A stretch of DNA of 64,000 bases from Cohaesibacter haloalkalitolerans (lineage in GTDB: Bacteria; Pseudomonadota; Alphaproteobacteria; Rhizobiales; Cohaesibacteraceae). Below, piece by piece: positions 26,770 through 35,693 of this stretch. Under the pieces are notes generated by a model. It was not told the DNA's origin. It saw only the letters and a list, made by a program, of their open reading frames with translations, and searched no databases. Each line of letters opens with the position of its first letter. The first letter of the stretch is position 1. The position numbers and the translations under genes are program-made. The stretch spans positions 372,001-436,000 of the forward strand of contig NZ_QNUM01000005.1 in assembly GCF_003574655.1 (NCBI RefSeq), written 5' to 3'.

Positions 26770-27654
26770 TCAGCGTTTGGGGCGCCAGCTTTTCGGGGTT
26801 GATCCGTAGGCCAGTTTGAAGGCGTTGCTAAAGCTTGACGTGTTGTTGTATCCGGCAAGAAAAGCTGCCTGTCCGATGGTCATGCCGTGCTTTTCGATCG
26901 CCTGCCGGGCTTTTTCCAGCCGCTGTTTTCGTATGAAGTCGGTGACGGTCATACCGAAATATTGTTTGAAGTTGCGTTGTACAGAGCGTTTGCTTGCCCC
27001 GACCTGACGCGAAAGGCTGTCTATGGTCAGGTCTTCATCCAGATGGTTGAGGATATGGCTGCGGATTCGCTCCGCCTGATTGAAATGGCACGCCTGTCGG
27101 GTGCTGCCCCCGGGCTGCAGACGGTTTGCGACAACGAGACAGGCCTGAGCAATCAGTTCCATCCCCTTGGCCACTCTGTAAAGAGCAACACAGTCCGGAG
27201 TAGTTCCTTCCGTGAAGGGGGCGGGGGGCCGTATGACCGCTTCGGCCAGTGATGTCATCTCAGCTGTCGCTTCGGCAAGGTAGCTGCTGATCTGTTCACT
27301 TCGAAACTGTTTCAAGATCGGAGAGGCTTTACCAAGGCCGGATTCTTCCAGCCAGTTTGCGGGCAGGGACACTTTCACCTTGCGCAGGGTCTTCTCTCCA
27401 AGATGAGGCTCCGTGCGAAGGAGGCAGGGCCGATTGCGCTGGATGAGCAGCATCTGGGCTCGCCGCTCTGCACCATACCCTGCGTGAATATCGAACAGCT
27501 TGTCGTCCAGATAGAACTTCTGTTCCCCTTCCAGGAAAATCATCAACTGGAAGCAGGGGCACACCTCTTCCTTGAGGTCTCGGCTGTGATGGGTGGGCTT
27601 GCCTTCCATAAAGGCAACCGTGGCTAAGGGCAAATTGGATTTTACTCGGATCAC
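26770..27654 (-). CDS. AraC-family regulator of the siderophore locus
   Basis: A 294-residue regulator. The C-terminal AraC DNA-binding domain has two helix-turn-helix units: IDSLSRQVGASKRSVQRNF and IGQAAFLAGYNNTSSFSNAF, ending YGSTPKSWRPKR. The N-terminal ~190 residues resemble the PchR-type sensing half. Start is GTG 27654 with CCAGGT upstream. It is divergent from a TonB-dependent receptor gene; PchR-like proteins activate receptor genes when the cognate ferric siderophore is present. The shared 232-base region holds a motif repeated before the exbB/tonB operon (27722-27748 and 35644-35670), the best candidate for its binding site. Confidence 0.88.
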   Translation of the reverse strand: MIRVKSNLPLATVAFMEGKPTHHSRDLKEEVCPCFQLMIFLEGEQKFYLDDKLFDIHAGYGAERRAQMLLIQRNRPCLLRTEPHLGEKTLRKVKVSLPANWLEESGLGKASPILKQFRSEQISSYLAEATAEMTSLAEAVIRPPAPFTEGTTPDCVALYRVAKGMELIAQACLVVANRLQPGGSTRQACHFNQAERIRSHILNHLDEDLTIDSLSRQVGASKRSVQRNFKQYFGMTVTDFIRKQRLEKARQAIEKHGMTIGQAAFLAGYNNTSSFSNAFKLAYGSTPKSWRPKR

Positions 27655-27721
27655 GGACGTACCTGGCTATGCGTCATAGGTGAAAATCACCCCCACCCCT
27701 GAGGTGGCGGGAGCGAGCACT

Positions 27722-27748
27722 TGGCGCCTTGGCCTAAAAAAATGGCGC
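27722..27748 (+). promoter_or_regulatory. Candidate AraC-regulator box, copy 1
   Basis: TGGCGC at 27722-27727 and again at 27743-27748, exactly 21 bp (two helical turns) apart, with CTTGGCCTAA between. The same element, with the same spacing, occurs at 35644-35670; 20 of 27 positions or more agree. It lies 68 bases before the araC-type start and 139 bases before the receptor start. Direct half-sites two turns apart are typical for AraC-family dimers. Assignment to this regulator is inference. Confidence 0.6.
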
Positions 27749-27794
27749 CGCAGCGAAAGCGTTCGAAATTTACATCACCTGTATTTCTTTTATG

Positions 27795-27811
27795 TTGAGT
27801 GTTGGAGTCAA
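27795..27811. promoter_or_regulatory. IRO-type (RirA) box before receptor gene
   Basis: TTGAGTGTTGGAGTCAA fits TTGA-N9-TCAA, the extended form of the IRO motif TGA-N9-TCA bound by the iron regulator RirA in Rhizobiales. It is 75 bases upstream of the receptor ATG. Two further copies lie at 31750 and 35691, each before an iron-uptake transcription unit. Confidence 0.65.
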
Positions 27812-27886
27812 GATAAAAATCCGACAATCCTGTTGCCGGGGTTCTTGGCCCATTTCCATCCAAACTTGAAGGTTCGCGGTTTTCCA

Positions 27887-29941
27887 ATGACTTCCCATGT
27901 GTTCGACACGATAAACAACACAAAGGACCAAATCAGCCACACCACGATTCGGAGCCTGACCAGCTCCACAATCATTTTGGCAACCTTGTTGGCCAGCACC
28001 ACCCTGACCACGGCTCAGGAATTGACGGAAGAGGATGTGCTCAAGGCCATCGTCGTTTCAGCCGCAGGCTCTGAGACGGACGTCAAGAATGCTCCGGCGA
28101 CCGTCAGCGTCGTCACTTCAGAAGATATCGCCAAGTTGCCAGCGCAGGATGCCCGGGCGCTGCTGGAATCTGTTCCAGGTGTCACATTCAACACTTCGGG
28201 CAACCAGAAGAAGGTTCAGATACGCGGCCTCTCGGAGCGCTACACGCTGTTTCTGATCGACGGCAAGCGTGTTAATTCCGACCCCAACGTCTTCCGCGGC
28301 AACGACTACGACTCCGGATGGGTTCCCGTTGAAGCCATTGAGCGCATCGAAGTGGTGCGCGGAGCTATGTCTTCGCTTTATGGCTCGGATGCGATTGGTG
28401 GCGTGGTGAACATCATTACCAAAAGGGCTGGAAACGAATGGCACGGGTCGTTGACCAATGAAGTGACGGTTCAGGAGAACCGCAAGTCGGGGGACTATGG
28501 CCGCAGCTCCTTTTCCCTGTCCGGCCCGATTATCAAGGATCGACTGTTCCTCAAAACCTATGGCAGTTACGATATACGCGCGTCCGATGATGATGATATC
28601 AATCCCGGTCTTCAGCGGGACGGAAGCCATCTGCCCGGCTTTGCCGATAGTGACGACAAGTTCATCGATGGCACGGCGACCTGGCTCGTCAATGACAGCA
28701 ATGAGATGGACTTTAACGTCGGCTATTCGAACCGTAAGGAAGATCTGACCACACTCGAGCGCAAATCTGTGGGGGTCACCCATAGAGGTGAGTATGATTT
28801 CGGCTCTTCCGAGGTGAAGGTTTATGGCGACCAAATCCACAATGACTACGGCCATGGCAACACTGCCGGTGATATGCAGCCGAACACGGCCTACAATTTC
28901 AATGCCGACGGCAAGGTGAACCATGAGGTCGATCTGATCGTGCCGCATAAGGTCACAGTCGGAGCCGCATACAAATATCAGGAAATCAATGACAAGTTCG
29001 TGCTGACCGGCAGTGGTGGATCAGAATCGTCGGTATGGCAGGCTGCCATCTTTGCCGAAGATCAGGCCGCCATTACGGATCGGTTCGAAATGACATTCGG
29101 CACACGCTTTGATAATCACGAGAAGTTCGGCTGGAATGCAAGCCCCCGTGTCTACGGCGTTTACAATCTCACCGATGCTGTGACGGTGAAGGGCGGTTGG
29201 TCGTCTTCCTTCAAGGCGCCGACATTGCTGGAAAACAGCCCAAGCTGGTATCAGGTTTCCTGTGGTGGCGGGTGCTATATGGTAGGTAGCGAGGATCTGA
29301 AGCCGGAGATCGGTTCCAGTTTTGAGGCTGGCGTATCCTATGATCAGGACCTGTTCTCTGTTGGCTTGACGGCCTTCCACAATGATATCAAGGATATGAT
29401 CCCCTATCCGCCAGCCCGCACCTCCGATCTGGCCACGGCCATGACCTACGACAATTATGTCGGCCTGTCATCGGATGGCAACCCGATGTTTTCTTATGAA
29501 AACATTGATCAGGCTCGCACCATGGGGGTGGAAGCCAGTCTGACCATCCGTCCGCGCGACGATCTGACAATCAAGGCCAACTATACCTATCTGGATGCCA
29601 AGGCGATCAGTGGCGTCAAGCGGCCTCTGGCCTATCAGCCGGAGCACTCTGCAAACGTCGCAATGGATTGGCAGGCAACCGACAAGCTGACACTGGGAAC
29701 CAAGGTCAATATTGTTGGCAAGCAATATACCTATGTTCCAACAGACGGCAACATGGCCAATGCCTCCAAGGCGGAGGCCTATGTCACGGCAGACCTGACC
29801 GGAGCCTATGAGGTGAATGACAATTTCACGCTGAAAGCCGGGGTGCTCAATATCGCTGACAACCAGATCTATCGTGAGGAATCGGACGATTTCAACGTTG
29901 ATGGGCGGCGCTACTATTTCTCCGCCAATCTGCGCTTCTAG
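27887..29941 (+). CDS. TonB-dependent siderophore receptor
   Basis: A 684-residue outer-membrane receptor. A signal segment (SSTIILATLLASTTLTTA) ends near AQE; the plug domain spans about residues 45-165 (APATVSVVTSEDIAKLPAQD, VQIRGLSERYTLFLIDG, IERIEVVRGAMSSLYGSDA, GGVVNIITKR); the remainder is the 22-strand barrel ending YYFSANLRF with the terminal Phe for BAM recognition. The plug resembles FepA/CirA-type catecholate receptors. ATG 27887 is chosen since upstream codons to 27680 run through promoter elements. The divergent AraC gene, the esterase and the CeuE-like transporter suggest a ferric catecholate ligand; this is inference. Confidence 0.92.
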   Translation: MTSHVFDTINNTKDQISHTTIRSLTSSTIILATLLASTTLTTAQELTEEDVLKAIVVSAAGSETDVKNAPATVSVVTSEDIAKLPAQDARALLESVPGVTFNTSGNQKKVQIRGLSERYTLFLIDGKRVNSDPNVFRGNDYDSGWVPVEAIERIEVVRGAMSSLYGSDAIGGVVNIITKRAGNEWHGSLTNEVTVQENRKSGDYGRSSFSLSGPIIKDRLFLKTYGSYDIRASDDDDINPGLQRDGSHLPGFADSDDKFIDGTATWLVNDSNEMDFNVGYSNRKEDLTTLERKSVGVTHRGEYDFGSSEVKVYGDQIHNDYGHGNTAGDMQPNTAYNFNADGKVNHEVDLIVPHKVTVGAAYKYQEINDKFVLTGSGGSESSVWQAAIFAEDQAAITDRFEMTFGTRFDNHEKFGWNASPRVYGVYNLTDAVTVKGGWSSSFKAPTLLENSPSWYQVSCGGGCYMVGSEDLKPEIGSSFEAGVSYDQDLFSVGLTAFHNDIKDMIPYPPARTSDLATAMTYDNYVGLSSDGNPMFSYENIDQARTMGVEASLTIRPRDDLTIKANYTYLDAKAISGVKRPLAYQPEHSANVAMDWQATDKLTLGTKVNIVGKQYTYVPTDGNMANASKAEAYVTADLTGAYEVNDNFTLKAGVLNIADNQIYREESDDFNVDGRRYYFSANLRF

Positions 29942-29970
29942 CTACGCTTGGACCCACCGAGCAAGCCCTT

Positions 29971-29990
29971 CGCCAGCTTTAGGGCTGGCG
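29971..29990 (+). terminator. Weak hairpin after the receptor gene
   Basis: CGCCAGC (29971-29977) pairs with GCTGGCG (29984-29990) 30 bases past the receptor stop. No U-run follows, so termination is doubtful; transcription may continue into the esterase gene. Confidence 0.4.
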
Positions 29991-30084
29991 GAGGGCACCT
30001 GTCATTTATGAACGGCGGGTTCCCAAATGTCTCAGCATCATCCGGCCCAAAGAGCGGGCTGTGAAGCGGCATCAGGAAAAATTG

Positions 30085-31692
30085 ATGATAAAATGCTTTC
30101 TGGCGGCGATCTGCCTTGTGATGGGGCTCCAGGTTTCGGGAGTATTTGCCATGACCCAATCCTCACCCATTCGACAGCATGTTGCAGTCCTCAACGAAGA
30201 CCTCACAATCGCGTTGAAAGCCGCCGATGTCATCAAGGTGAAGCTCGTTGGTGCGCCGGGTGCGCTGGTAACCCTGTCTCTCGATACAGACGGAACCCCA
30301 TTCGATGTAGCCTTGCGCCGCGATGGCGGAGAGCATCACCGGTCGCTTCTGCAAAAGGGCGAGGGGCGCAAGCATGTGGTGCTGCAATTGCCAGATGACC
30401 CCGCACACCTGATGATTACCGCCTCCATTGCAGGCAAGCTGACCTTGCGACAAACCGGATCGATTGCTGCCGATGACCTGAAGGCGCCGCCCAGGGATTA
30501 TCTCAGCCCGAGGATTGCAACACTGGCCCAACAGCTTGCCACCAATGCATCGACAGACGCCTTCTGGCATGAGGTTGAAGCAGAGGGAACGCCACTGGTT
30601 GAAGAGGGAGAAAAGGGGAAGCCTCTTTTGACCTTTCTGTTCAGGGGAGCAAGCCGCAATGTCAAAATGCTGGGTGGACCGGCCAATGATATCTACGAGC
30701 TTGAGAGGCTTGAGCAAAGCGATGTCTGGTTCCGTAGCATTGCTGTCCCTGCGGGTAGCCTTTTCTCCTATCAACTGGCGGACAATGTGCCCGAGTTTGA
30801 GGGGCCGGCCAGAGCGCAGCGGGTGGCCATTCTGGCAACGGCCAAGGCCGACCCGTTCAATCATTTTCCATGGCCTGCAAATGCGCCAGATCCCTTCAAT
30901 CAGTCATCGACCTTCCGCGTTGCCGGAGGGGACCTTGAGCCATGGCATGAGCAGGCCGCCAGCCAGCGAGGGACGCTCACACACTATCGTCTGGCAAGTG
31001 AACGACTTTCGAACTCCCGCGATATCTGGATCCACCGTTCCGCCGGGTTGGATGTCTCTAATGATACCACGCCGTTGTTGTTTGTCTTTGATGGCGAGCA
31101 ATTCTTGAAGAAGGGGCTCCTTGATCGCAGCATCGACGCTCTGGTGGAATCTGGCAGGCTCCGGCCTATGGTAACGGTGTTCGTGTCCTCCATCGACAAT
31201 GTCGTCCGGGCCAGAGAACTGCCCGACAGTGATGCGTTCGCCGACTTCATGGCCGATGAACTGCTGCAGTTTGTCATTGATCAGACGGGCTTGACCCCAC
31301 GGGCCGACAGAACCATTCTTTCCGGTTCGAGCTTCGGTGGCCTTGGGTCCACGACTATCGCCCTTAAGCATCCGCAAGAATTCGGCGCTGTACTCTCCAT
31401 GTCCGGTTCCTATTGGTGGTCTCCAGAGGGTGCGTTTCAAGGAGAAAACGCCGTAGCGCGTCGCGTTGCGACCAGTGAACACAAGCCGGTGCGCTTCTAT
31501 CTTTCGTCCGGTTTGTTTGAAACCTCACGGGGGGATGGCTTTGCCAGCATTCTGGAGCCAAACCGGCATCTCGCTGATGTGTTGCTGGCCAAAGGCTATG
31601 AGGTGGAACGGGCCGAATTTCCAACTGCCCATGACATGTTCGCCTGGCGGGAAATCCTGCCACAAGGCCTGATACAGCTTGTTGGCAAGTAG
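30085..31692 (+). CDS. Exported Fes/enterochelin-esterase-like hydrolase
   Basis: A 535-residue protein with an N-terminal signal (IKCFLAAICLVMGLQVSGVFA), an N-terminal beta domain like that of enterochelin esterase, and a C-terminal alpha/beta hydrolase fold. The nucleophile elbow is GSSFG (Ser 416) and the likely catalytic His is 516 in FPTAHDMFAW. The Fes family cuts trilactone or ester-linked catecholate siderophores. Fes itself is cytoplasmic; a signal peptide makes this a periplasmic form like IroE or PfeE, which would linearise the siderophore before the ABC transporter. I chose ATG 30085 with AGGAAAA upstream over GTG 30061. It lies between the receptor and binding-protein genes. Confidence 0.82.
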   Translation: MIKCFLAAICLVMGLQVSGVFAMTQSSPIRQHVAVLNEDLTIALKAADVIKVKLVGAPGALVTLSLDTDGTPFDVALRRDGGEHHRSLLQKGEGRKHVVLQLPDDPAHLMITASIAGKLTLRQTGSIAADDLKAPPRDYLSPRIATLAQQLATNASTDAFWHEVEAEGTPLVEEGEKGKPLLTFLFRGASRNVKMLGGPANDIYELERLEQSDVWFRSIAVPAGSLFSYQLADNVPEFEGPARAQRVAILATAKADPFNHFPWPANAPDPFNQSSTFRVAGGDLEPWHEQAASQRGTLTHYRLASERLSNSRDIWIHRSAGLDVSNDTTPLLFVFDGEQFLKKGLLDRSIDALVESGRLRPMVTVFVSSIDNVVRARELPDSDAFADFMADELLQFVIDQTGLTPRADRTILSGSSFGGLGSTTIALKHPQEFGAVLSMSGSYWWSPEGAFQGENAVARRVATSEHKPVRFYLSSGLFETSRGDGFASILEPNRHLADVLLAKGYEVERAEFPTAHDMFAWREILPQGLIQLVGK

Positions 31693-31712
31693 GAAGACCC
31701 TTGCAACGGGTA

Positions 31713-31722
31713 GGGGGGGGGG
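31713..31722 (+). repeat. Ten-G homopolymer
   Basis: An uninterrupted run of ten G at 31713-31722, flanked by GGG at 31708-31710 and 31729-31731. It lies 20 bases after the esterase stop and 27 bases before the IRO box. The run can slip in replication, and the four G-blocks could fold as a G-quadruplex. Confidence 0.7.
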
Positions 31723-31749
31723 AGGATAGGGAGATGTTCTGTTGAAAAG

Positions 31750-31766
31750 TTGAGAATTATATTCAA
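31750..31766. promoter_or_regulatory. IRO-type (RirA) box before the ABC operon
   Basis: TTGAGAATTATATTCAA again matches TTGA-N9-TCAA and is partly palindromic inside. It is 134 bases before the binding-protein ATG, in an AT-rich promoter-like stretch. It probably makes the uptake operon iron-repressed. Confidence 0.65.
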
Positions 31767-31900
31767 AATAAATTCTGCAAACACATTTTCTCCTTTTCAT
31801 TCTCACATCTTACCTTATGTTGCAACTCACATTCATATTAAAATTGGCAGGTGATATTCCATCTCTGCCGTTTCCTGCAAGACAAACAGAGGATTGGAAC

Positions 31901-32824
31901 ATGACTGCACGATTGTCCCGTCTGGCAATGACATGCGCCGCCATGCTGGCGTTCGCCGCCACACAGGTTTCTGCCGCTGAGATTACGGTTGACACCGCAC
32001 GAGAGCCAGTAACCTTTGCCGCGCAGCCAGAGAAGGTCGTGGTCATGGACATTGCTGCGCTCGATACCATGGATGCGCTTGGTGTGACGCCCGTCGGTGT
32101 GCCCAACAAGCTCTATGTCCAGTATCTCAACCATCTGGAGGGCAAGGCAGAACCGATTGGTAGCCTGTTTGAACCCAATTTCGAGGCCATCAACGCCCTT
32201 CAGCCCGATCTTGCCGTTATCGGTGGCCGTTCAGCCAAACAGTATGAAGCCTTGGAGAAGGTGGCTCCGACCATCGACATGACCATTTCGGGCGCAGACA
32301 TGGTTGGGCAAGCCAAGAAGCGTCTTGAATCCTATGGTGCGTTGTTCAACAAGCGCGACAAGGCTGCCGAGCTGGAAATGGCGTTTGATGCCAAGCTGGC
32401 TGAAGCAAAGGCTGCGGTCAAAGGCAAGGGCAATGCCCTTATCATTCTTGCCAATGGCCCCAAGATCTCGACTTATGGAGCCAGCGGTCGCTTTGGCTGG
32501 ATTCATGATGCCGTCGGTCTGCCGGAAGCCATCAGCACAATTGAAGACGCCACCCACGGCGAGGCAGTCTCCTTCGAGTTCATTCGCGATGTCAATCCGG
32601 ACTGGCTGCTGGTGATCGACCGGTCCGCCGCCATCGGGGCCAGCGGGGATGCTGCGTCCACGACACTCGATAATGCCTTGGTGCATGAAACCAAGGCGTG
32701 GAAGGCCGGGCAGGTTGTCTATCTCGATGCTGCCAATATCTATATCGCCAGCGGTGGCATTCAGTCGATGACCCACACCATCAATGAAATCATCAAGGCA
32801 TTTGGCGGAGCCAATCCGTCCTGA
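31901..32824 (+). CDS. Siderophore ABC transporter binding protein (CeuE/FatB/YclQ type)
   Basis: A 307-residue periplasmic binding protein with a Sec signal (RLAMTCAAMLAFAATQVSA). The fold is the helical-backbone class III: VVMDIAALDTMDALGV, LFEPNFEAINALQPDLAVIG, GRSAKQYEALEKVAPTIDM. These blocks resemble CeuE, FatB and YclQ, which bind linear or tetradentate catecholate siderophores. That suits an upstream esterase that opens the siderophore. AGAGGA precedes ATG 31901. It is followed 82 bases later by two permeases and an ATPase. Confidence 0.9.
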   Translation: MTARLSRLAMTCAAMLAFAATQVSAAEITVDTAREPVTFAAQPEKVVVMDIAALDTMDALGVTPVGVPNKLYVQYLNHLEGKAEPIGSLFEPNFEAINALQPDLAVIGGRSAKQYEALEKVAPTIDMTISGADMVGQAKKRLESYGALFNKRDKAAELEMAFDAKLAEAKAAVKGKGNALIILANGPKISTYGASGRFGWIHDAVGLPEAISTIEDATHGEAVSFEFIRDVNPDWLLVIDRSAAIGASGDAASTTLDNALVHETKAWKAGQVVYLDAANIYIASGGIQSMTHTINEIIKAFGGANPS

Positions 32825-32906
32825 TTGTTACCCACGGACCGGGCATTCGCAAGCGGTTGTCCGGTCCGTGCTGTCTCCTTTCCAGGATCCGTTGGATGGA
32901 AATGAA

Positions 32907-33896
32907 ATGACCAAAGGCTGGCTGATTGCAATTGCCCTTTTGCTCACGGGAATAGTTGCGAGCCTTTTCGTTGGTGCGATTGATCTCGATATGAATAGCT
33001 TCTCCCGGTCAGGCGAGGGGCTCAATCTGCTTGTTGTCAGTCGTATTCCGCGCACTCTTGCCGTGCTGCTGACCGGTGCATCATTGGCGGTCGCAGGCGT
33101 CATCATGCAGATGATCGTTGCCAACCGCTTTGTCGAGCCGATGACGGCGGGGGCTGGCTCCACGGCGGCGCTCGGGGTTCTGCTGATCTCCTTCCTTCTG
33201 CCGGGGGCTTCCATCTTCATCAAGATGGCCTGTGCCTGCGTCACATCTCTGTTGGGCACCATGGTGTTTCTGGCCATGGTCCGGCGCCTGCCGCCACATC
33301 AGCCGCTGCTGGTGCCGCTGGTTGGCATAGCCTATGGCGGTGTCGTCAGTGCGCTCGTCACCTTCATCGCCTTTCAGGCAGACCTGCTGCAATATCTCGA
33401 AACTTGGTTTCTCGGGGAATTTTCCGGCATATTGCAAGGCCGTTACGAGCTGTTGTGGCTCGCTGGCGTCCTGATGCTGCTTGCCTATGTCATCGCCGAT
33501 CAATTTGCCATCCTTGGGCTGGGGCAGAGTGTCAGCGTCAATCTTGGCCTCAATTATCACCAGATTGTCCGCCTTGGTCTCGTCATCGTTTCGTTGATCT
33601 CGGCCGTAACCGTGGTCACGGTCGGGATCATCCCCTTCGTCGGACTGGTCGTGCCAAATATTGTCAGCCGCTGGCTGGGCGATAACCTGCGCCGCACCCT
33701 GCCGGTCACAGCGATGATGGGCGGTGGGCTGGTGCTGCTGTCCGATCTTGTCGGGCGTCTGGTGCGGCATCCGTTCGAGATACCCGCAGCCACGATCTTC
33801 GGTGTCCTCGGGGCGTTGCTGTTCCTGTGGCTGCTATATTTTCCACCCAAAAGCAAAGGGGTGGCATGCCTGCGAGATAAGGAGCGCGCGCGATGA
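32907..33896 (+). CDS. FecCD-family siderophore permease, first subunit
   Basis: A 329-residue polytopic permease (about nine or ten helices) of the BtuC/FecCD family, with RIPRTLAVLLTGASLAVAG near the N-terminus and GIIPFVGLVVPNIVSRWLG, the coupling region facing the ATPase. ATG 32907 follows GGATGGAAATGAA. It overlaps the next permease gene by four bases. The pair forms the heteromeric channel for the ferric siderophore delivered by the 31901-32824 protein. Confidence 0.9.
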   Translation: MTKGWLIAIALLLTGIVASLFVGAIDLDMNSFSRSGEGLNLLVVSRIPRTLAVLLTGASLAVAGVIMQMIVANRFVEPMTAGAGSTAALGVLLISFLLPGASIFIKMACACVTSLLGTMVFLAMVRRLPPHQPLLVPLVGIAYGGVVSALVTFIAFQADLLQYLETWFLGEFSGILQGRYELLWLAGVLMLLAYVIADQFAILGLGQSVSVNLGLNYHQIVRLGLVIVSLISAVTVVTVGIIPFVGLVVPNIVSRWLGDNLRRTLPVTAMMGGGLVLLSDLVGRLVRHPFEIPAATIFGVLGALLFLWLLYFPPKSKGVACLRDKERAR

Positions 33897-34849
33897 TCGC
33901 TCGACGACTGGCATTGCTTCTTTGCCTCTATGGCTTGTTTTCTGTTGCCTTCCTCACGGTCAATGCCCGCGGCAACTGGGACTTTGTGTTGTGGTTTCGC
34001 GGAACGAAGCTGCTCGGCATCAGCCTTGTCGCTGTTGCCATCGCCGTTGCCACGGTGCTGTTCCAGACCCTCACGCACAACCGCATCCTGACGCCATCCC
34101 TGATGGGGTTTGACGCGCTCTATGCGTTGTTGCAAACCGTGCTCGTCTTCACGCTCGGCGGATTTGGCTTTTCCCAGCTGTCCGCGCAGACATCCTTCTT
34201 TTCCTCCTTCACCATCATGATGGTGGCCTCGCTGCTGCTGTTTGGCTCACTGCTGGGCAAGTCGGTTGATGGCAGGCGTGAGGATATTCACCGACTGTTG
34301 CTGACAGGCATCATTTTCGGTGTGCTCTTCCGGTCATTCAGTTCCTTTCTGCAACGCCTCATCGATCCCAATGACTTCGTCGTTGCTGCGACCTCTGCGA
34401 TGGCCAGTTTCAACTCCATCAATGCAGACCTTCTGCTGGTCAGCAGCCTGATGATTGCTGCGGCGCTGGTGGCAACCTGGCGGATGCGGTTTGACCTCGA
34501 CGTCATGGCACTCGGGCGTGATGCTGCGGTCAATCTCGGTGTTCACTACAAGCGACAGGTCTACGCAATGCTGGTAATTATCGCAGCGCTGGTGTCGGTA
34601 TCAACGGCACTGGTCGGGCCGGTGGCCTTCTTCGGGCTGCTGGTCAGTAATCTGACCTATCAGCTTCTGCCAACCCATCGTCACGCTATCCTGCTGCCAG
34701 CAGCCTCTCTGCTTTCGGCCTGTGTTCTGATCGGCGGGCAGGTGGTTCTGGAACAGGTGCTCAATCTCTCGACGCCGCTCAGCGTGATTGTCGAGTTTCT
34801 GGGAGGCCTCACATTCCTGATCCTGATTCTCAAAGGACGAAACAGATGA
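33893..34849 (+). CDS. FecCD-family siderophore permease, second subunit
   Basis: A 318-residue polytopic permease of the same family: LLGISLVAVAIAVATVLFQTL and LVGPVAFFGLLVSNLTYQLL mark the conserved N-terminal and coupling regions. It is closest in arrangement to FatC/YclO. Four-base overlaps on both sides tie it to the first permease and to the ATPase. Confidence 0.9.
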   Translation: MIARRLALLLCLYGLFSVAFLTVNARGNWDFVLWFRGTKLLGISLVAVAIAVATVLFQTLTHNRILTPSLMGFDALYALLQTVLVFTLGGFGFSQLSAQTSFFSSFTIMMVASLLLFGSLLGKSVDGRREDIHRLLLTGIIFGVLFRSFSSFLQRLIDPNDFVVAATSAMASFNSINADLLLVSSLMIAAALVATWRMRFDLDVMALGRDAAVNLGVHYKRQVYAMLVIIAALVSVSTALVGPVAFFGLLVSNLTYQLLPTHRHAILLPAASLLSACVLIGGQVVLEQVLNLSTPLSVIVEFLGGLTFLILILKGRNR

Positions 34850-35604
34850 TCAACATCCAGTCGGTGAGCCATTCCATTCAGGGGCAGACGATCCTCAGTG
34901 ATATTTCCCTTTCGCTGCCCAAGGGCAAGCTCTCCGCATTGATCGGGCCGAACGGGGCGGGGAAGTCGACCCTGTTGTCGCTAATCGCCCGTCTGCATGC
35001 CTTGCAACATGGGGTGATCACGGTTGATGGTCTTGATGTCAGCAAGACACCGAGCCGGACACTGGCCAGAAAACTCGCCATTCTCAGCCAGTCCAACACA
35101 TTGGCTTCGCGTCTGACGGTGCGGGATCTCGTCTCTTTTGGCCGTTTCCCTCATCACAACGGCAGGCCGGGCGCAGAGGACAAGAACAAGGTTGACGAGG
35201 CGATTGCAGCGCTTGGGCTCGGCGAGATTGCGCACCGGTTCCTTGATGAAATATCCGGTGGCCAACGACAGAAGGCCTTTGTTGCCATGGCCTATGCGCA
35301 GGATACCGACTATCTGTTGCTCGACGAGCCGCTCAACAATCTCGACATGAAGAGCGCCCGTGCGCTGATGCAGACACTGCACGAGCTCTCGGAGCAAAGC
35401 GGAAAGACGATTGTCGTCGTGCTGCATGAAATCAACTACGCCGCTCTCTACGCCGACTGGATCGTTGGGCTTCGCGATGGAAAGTTGATCGCCAATGGCC
35501 CCACGCATGACATTCTGACTTCAGAGACGATTGAGACGATTTTTGATTTCGAGGCTGAAATCCATCAGATCGGCGATCAGAAACTGGTCATGCACTACCG
35601 TTAG
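34846..35604 (+). CDS. Siderophore ABC transporter ATPase
   Basis: A 252-residue ATPase of the FepC/FecE class. Walker A is GPNGAGKSTLL (about 36-46), the Q-loop is in AILSQSNTLAS, the signature reads EISGGQRQKAF, Walker B LLLDEPLNNLD, and the switch His is in VVVLHEINYA. The N-terminus is complete and the gene overlaps the second permease by four bases. It powers import of the ferric siderophore or its esterase product. Confidence 0.93.
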   Translation: MINIQSVSHSIQGQTILSDISLSLPKGKLSALIGPNGAGKSTLLSLIARLHALQHGVITVDGLDVSKTPSRTLARKLAILSQSNTLASRLTVRDLVSFGRFPHHNGRPGAEDKNKVDEAIAALGLGEIAHRFLDEISGGQRQKAFVAMAYAQDTDYLLLDEPLNNLDMKSARALMQTLHELSEQSGKTIVVVLHEINYAALYADWIVGLRDGKLIANGPTHDILTSETIETIFDFEAEIHQIGDQKLVMHYR

Positions 35605-35643
35605 GTCTGGCCAAGCATCTGTCTCTGTTGGGGCTGGCAAGTG

Positions 35644-35670
35644 TGGCGCTTTGGCCTAATCATTTGGCGC
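35644..35670 (+). promoter_or_regulatory. Candidate AraC-regulator box, copy 2
   Basis: TGGCGC at 35644-35649 and 35665-35670, 21 bp apart, with TTTGGCCTAA between, matching the box at 27722-27748. A further TTGGCGC follows at 35672-35678. It lies upstream of the exported-protein/exbB/exbD/tonB operon, suggesting the same AraC regulator controls receptor and energising complex. Confidence 0.6.
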
Positions 35671-35677
35671 ATTGGCG

Positions 35678-35693
35678 CAAGTTTATAAACTTG
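35678..35693. promoter_or_regulatory. Perfect 16-bp palindrome
   Basis: CAAGTTTATAAACTTG is a perfect palindrome. Its last three bases overlap the IRO-type box at 35691-35707. It may be an operator for a dimeric regulator, but I cannot name one. Confidence 0.5.
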
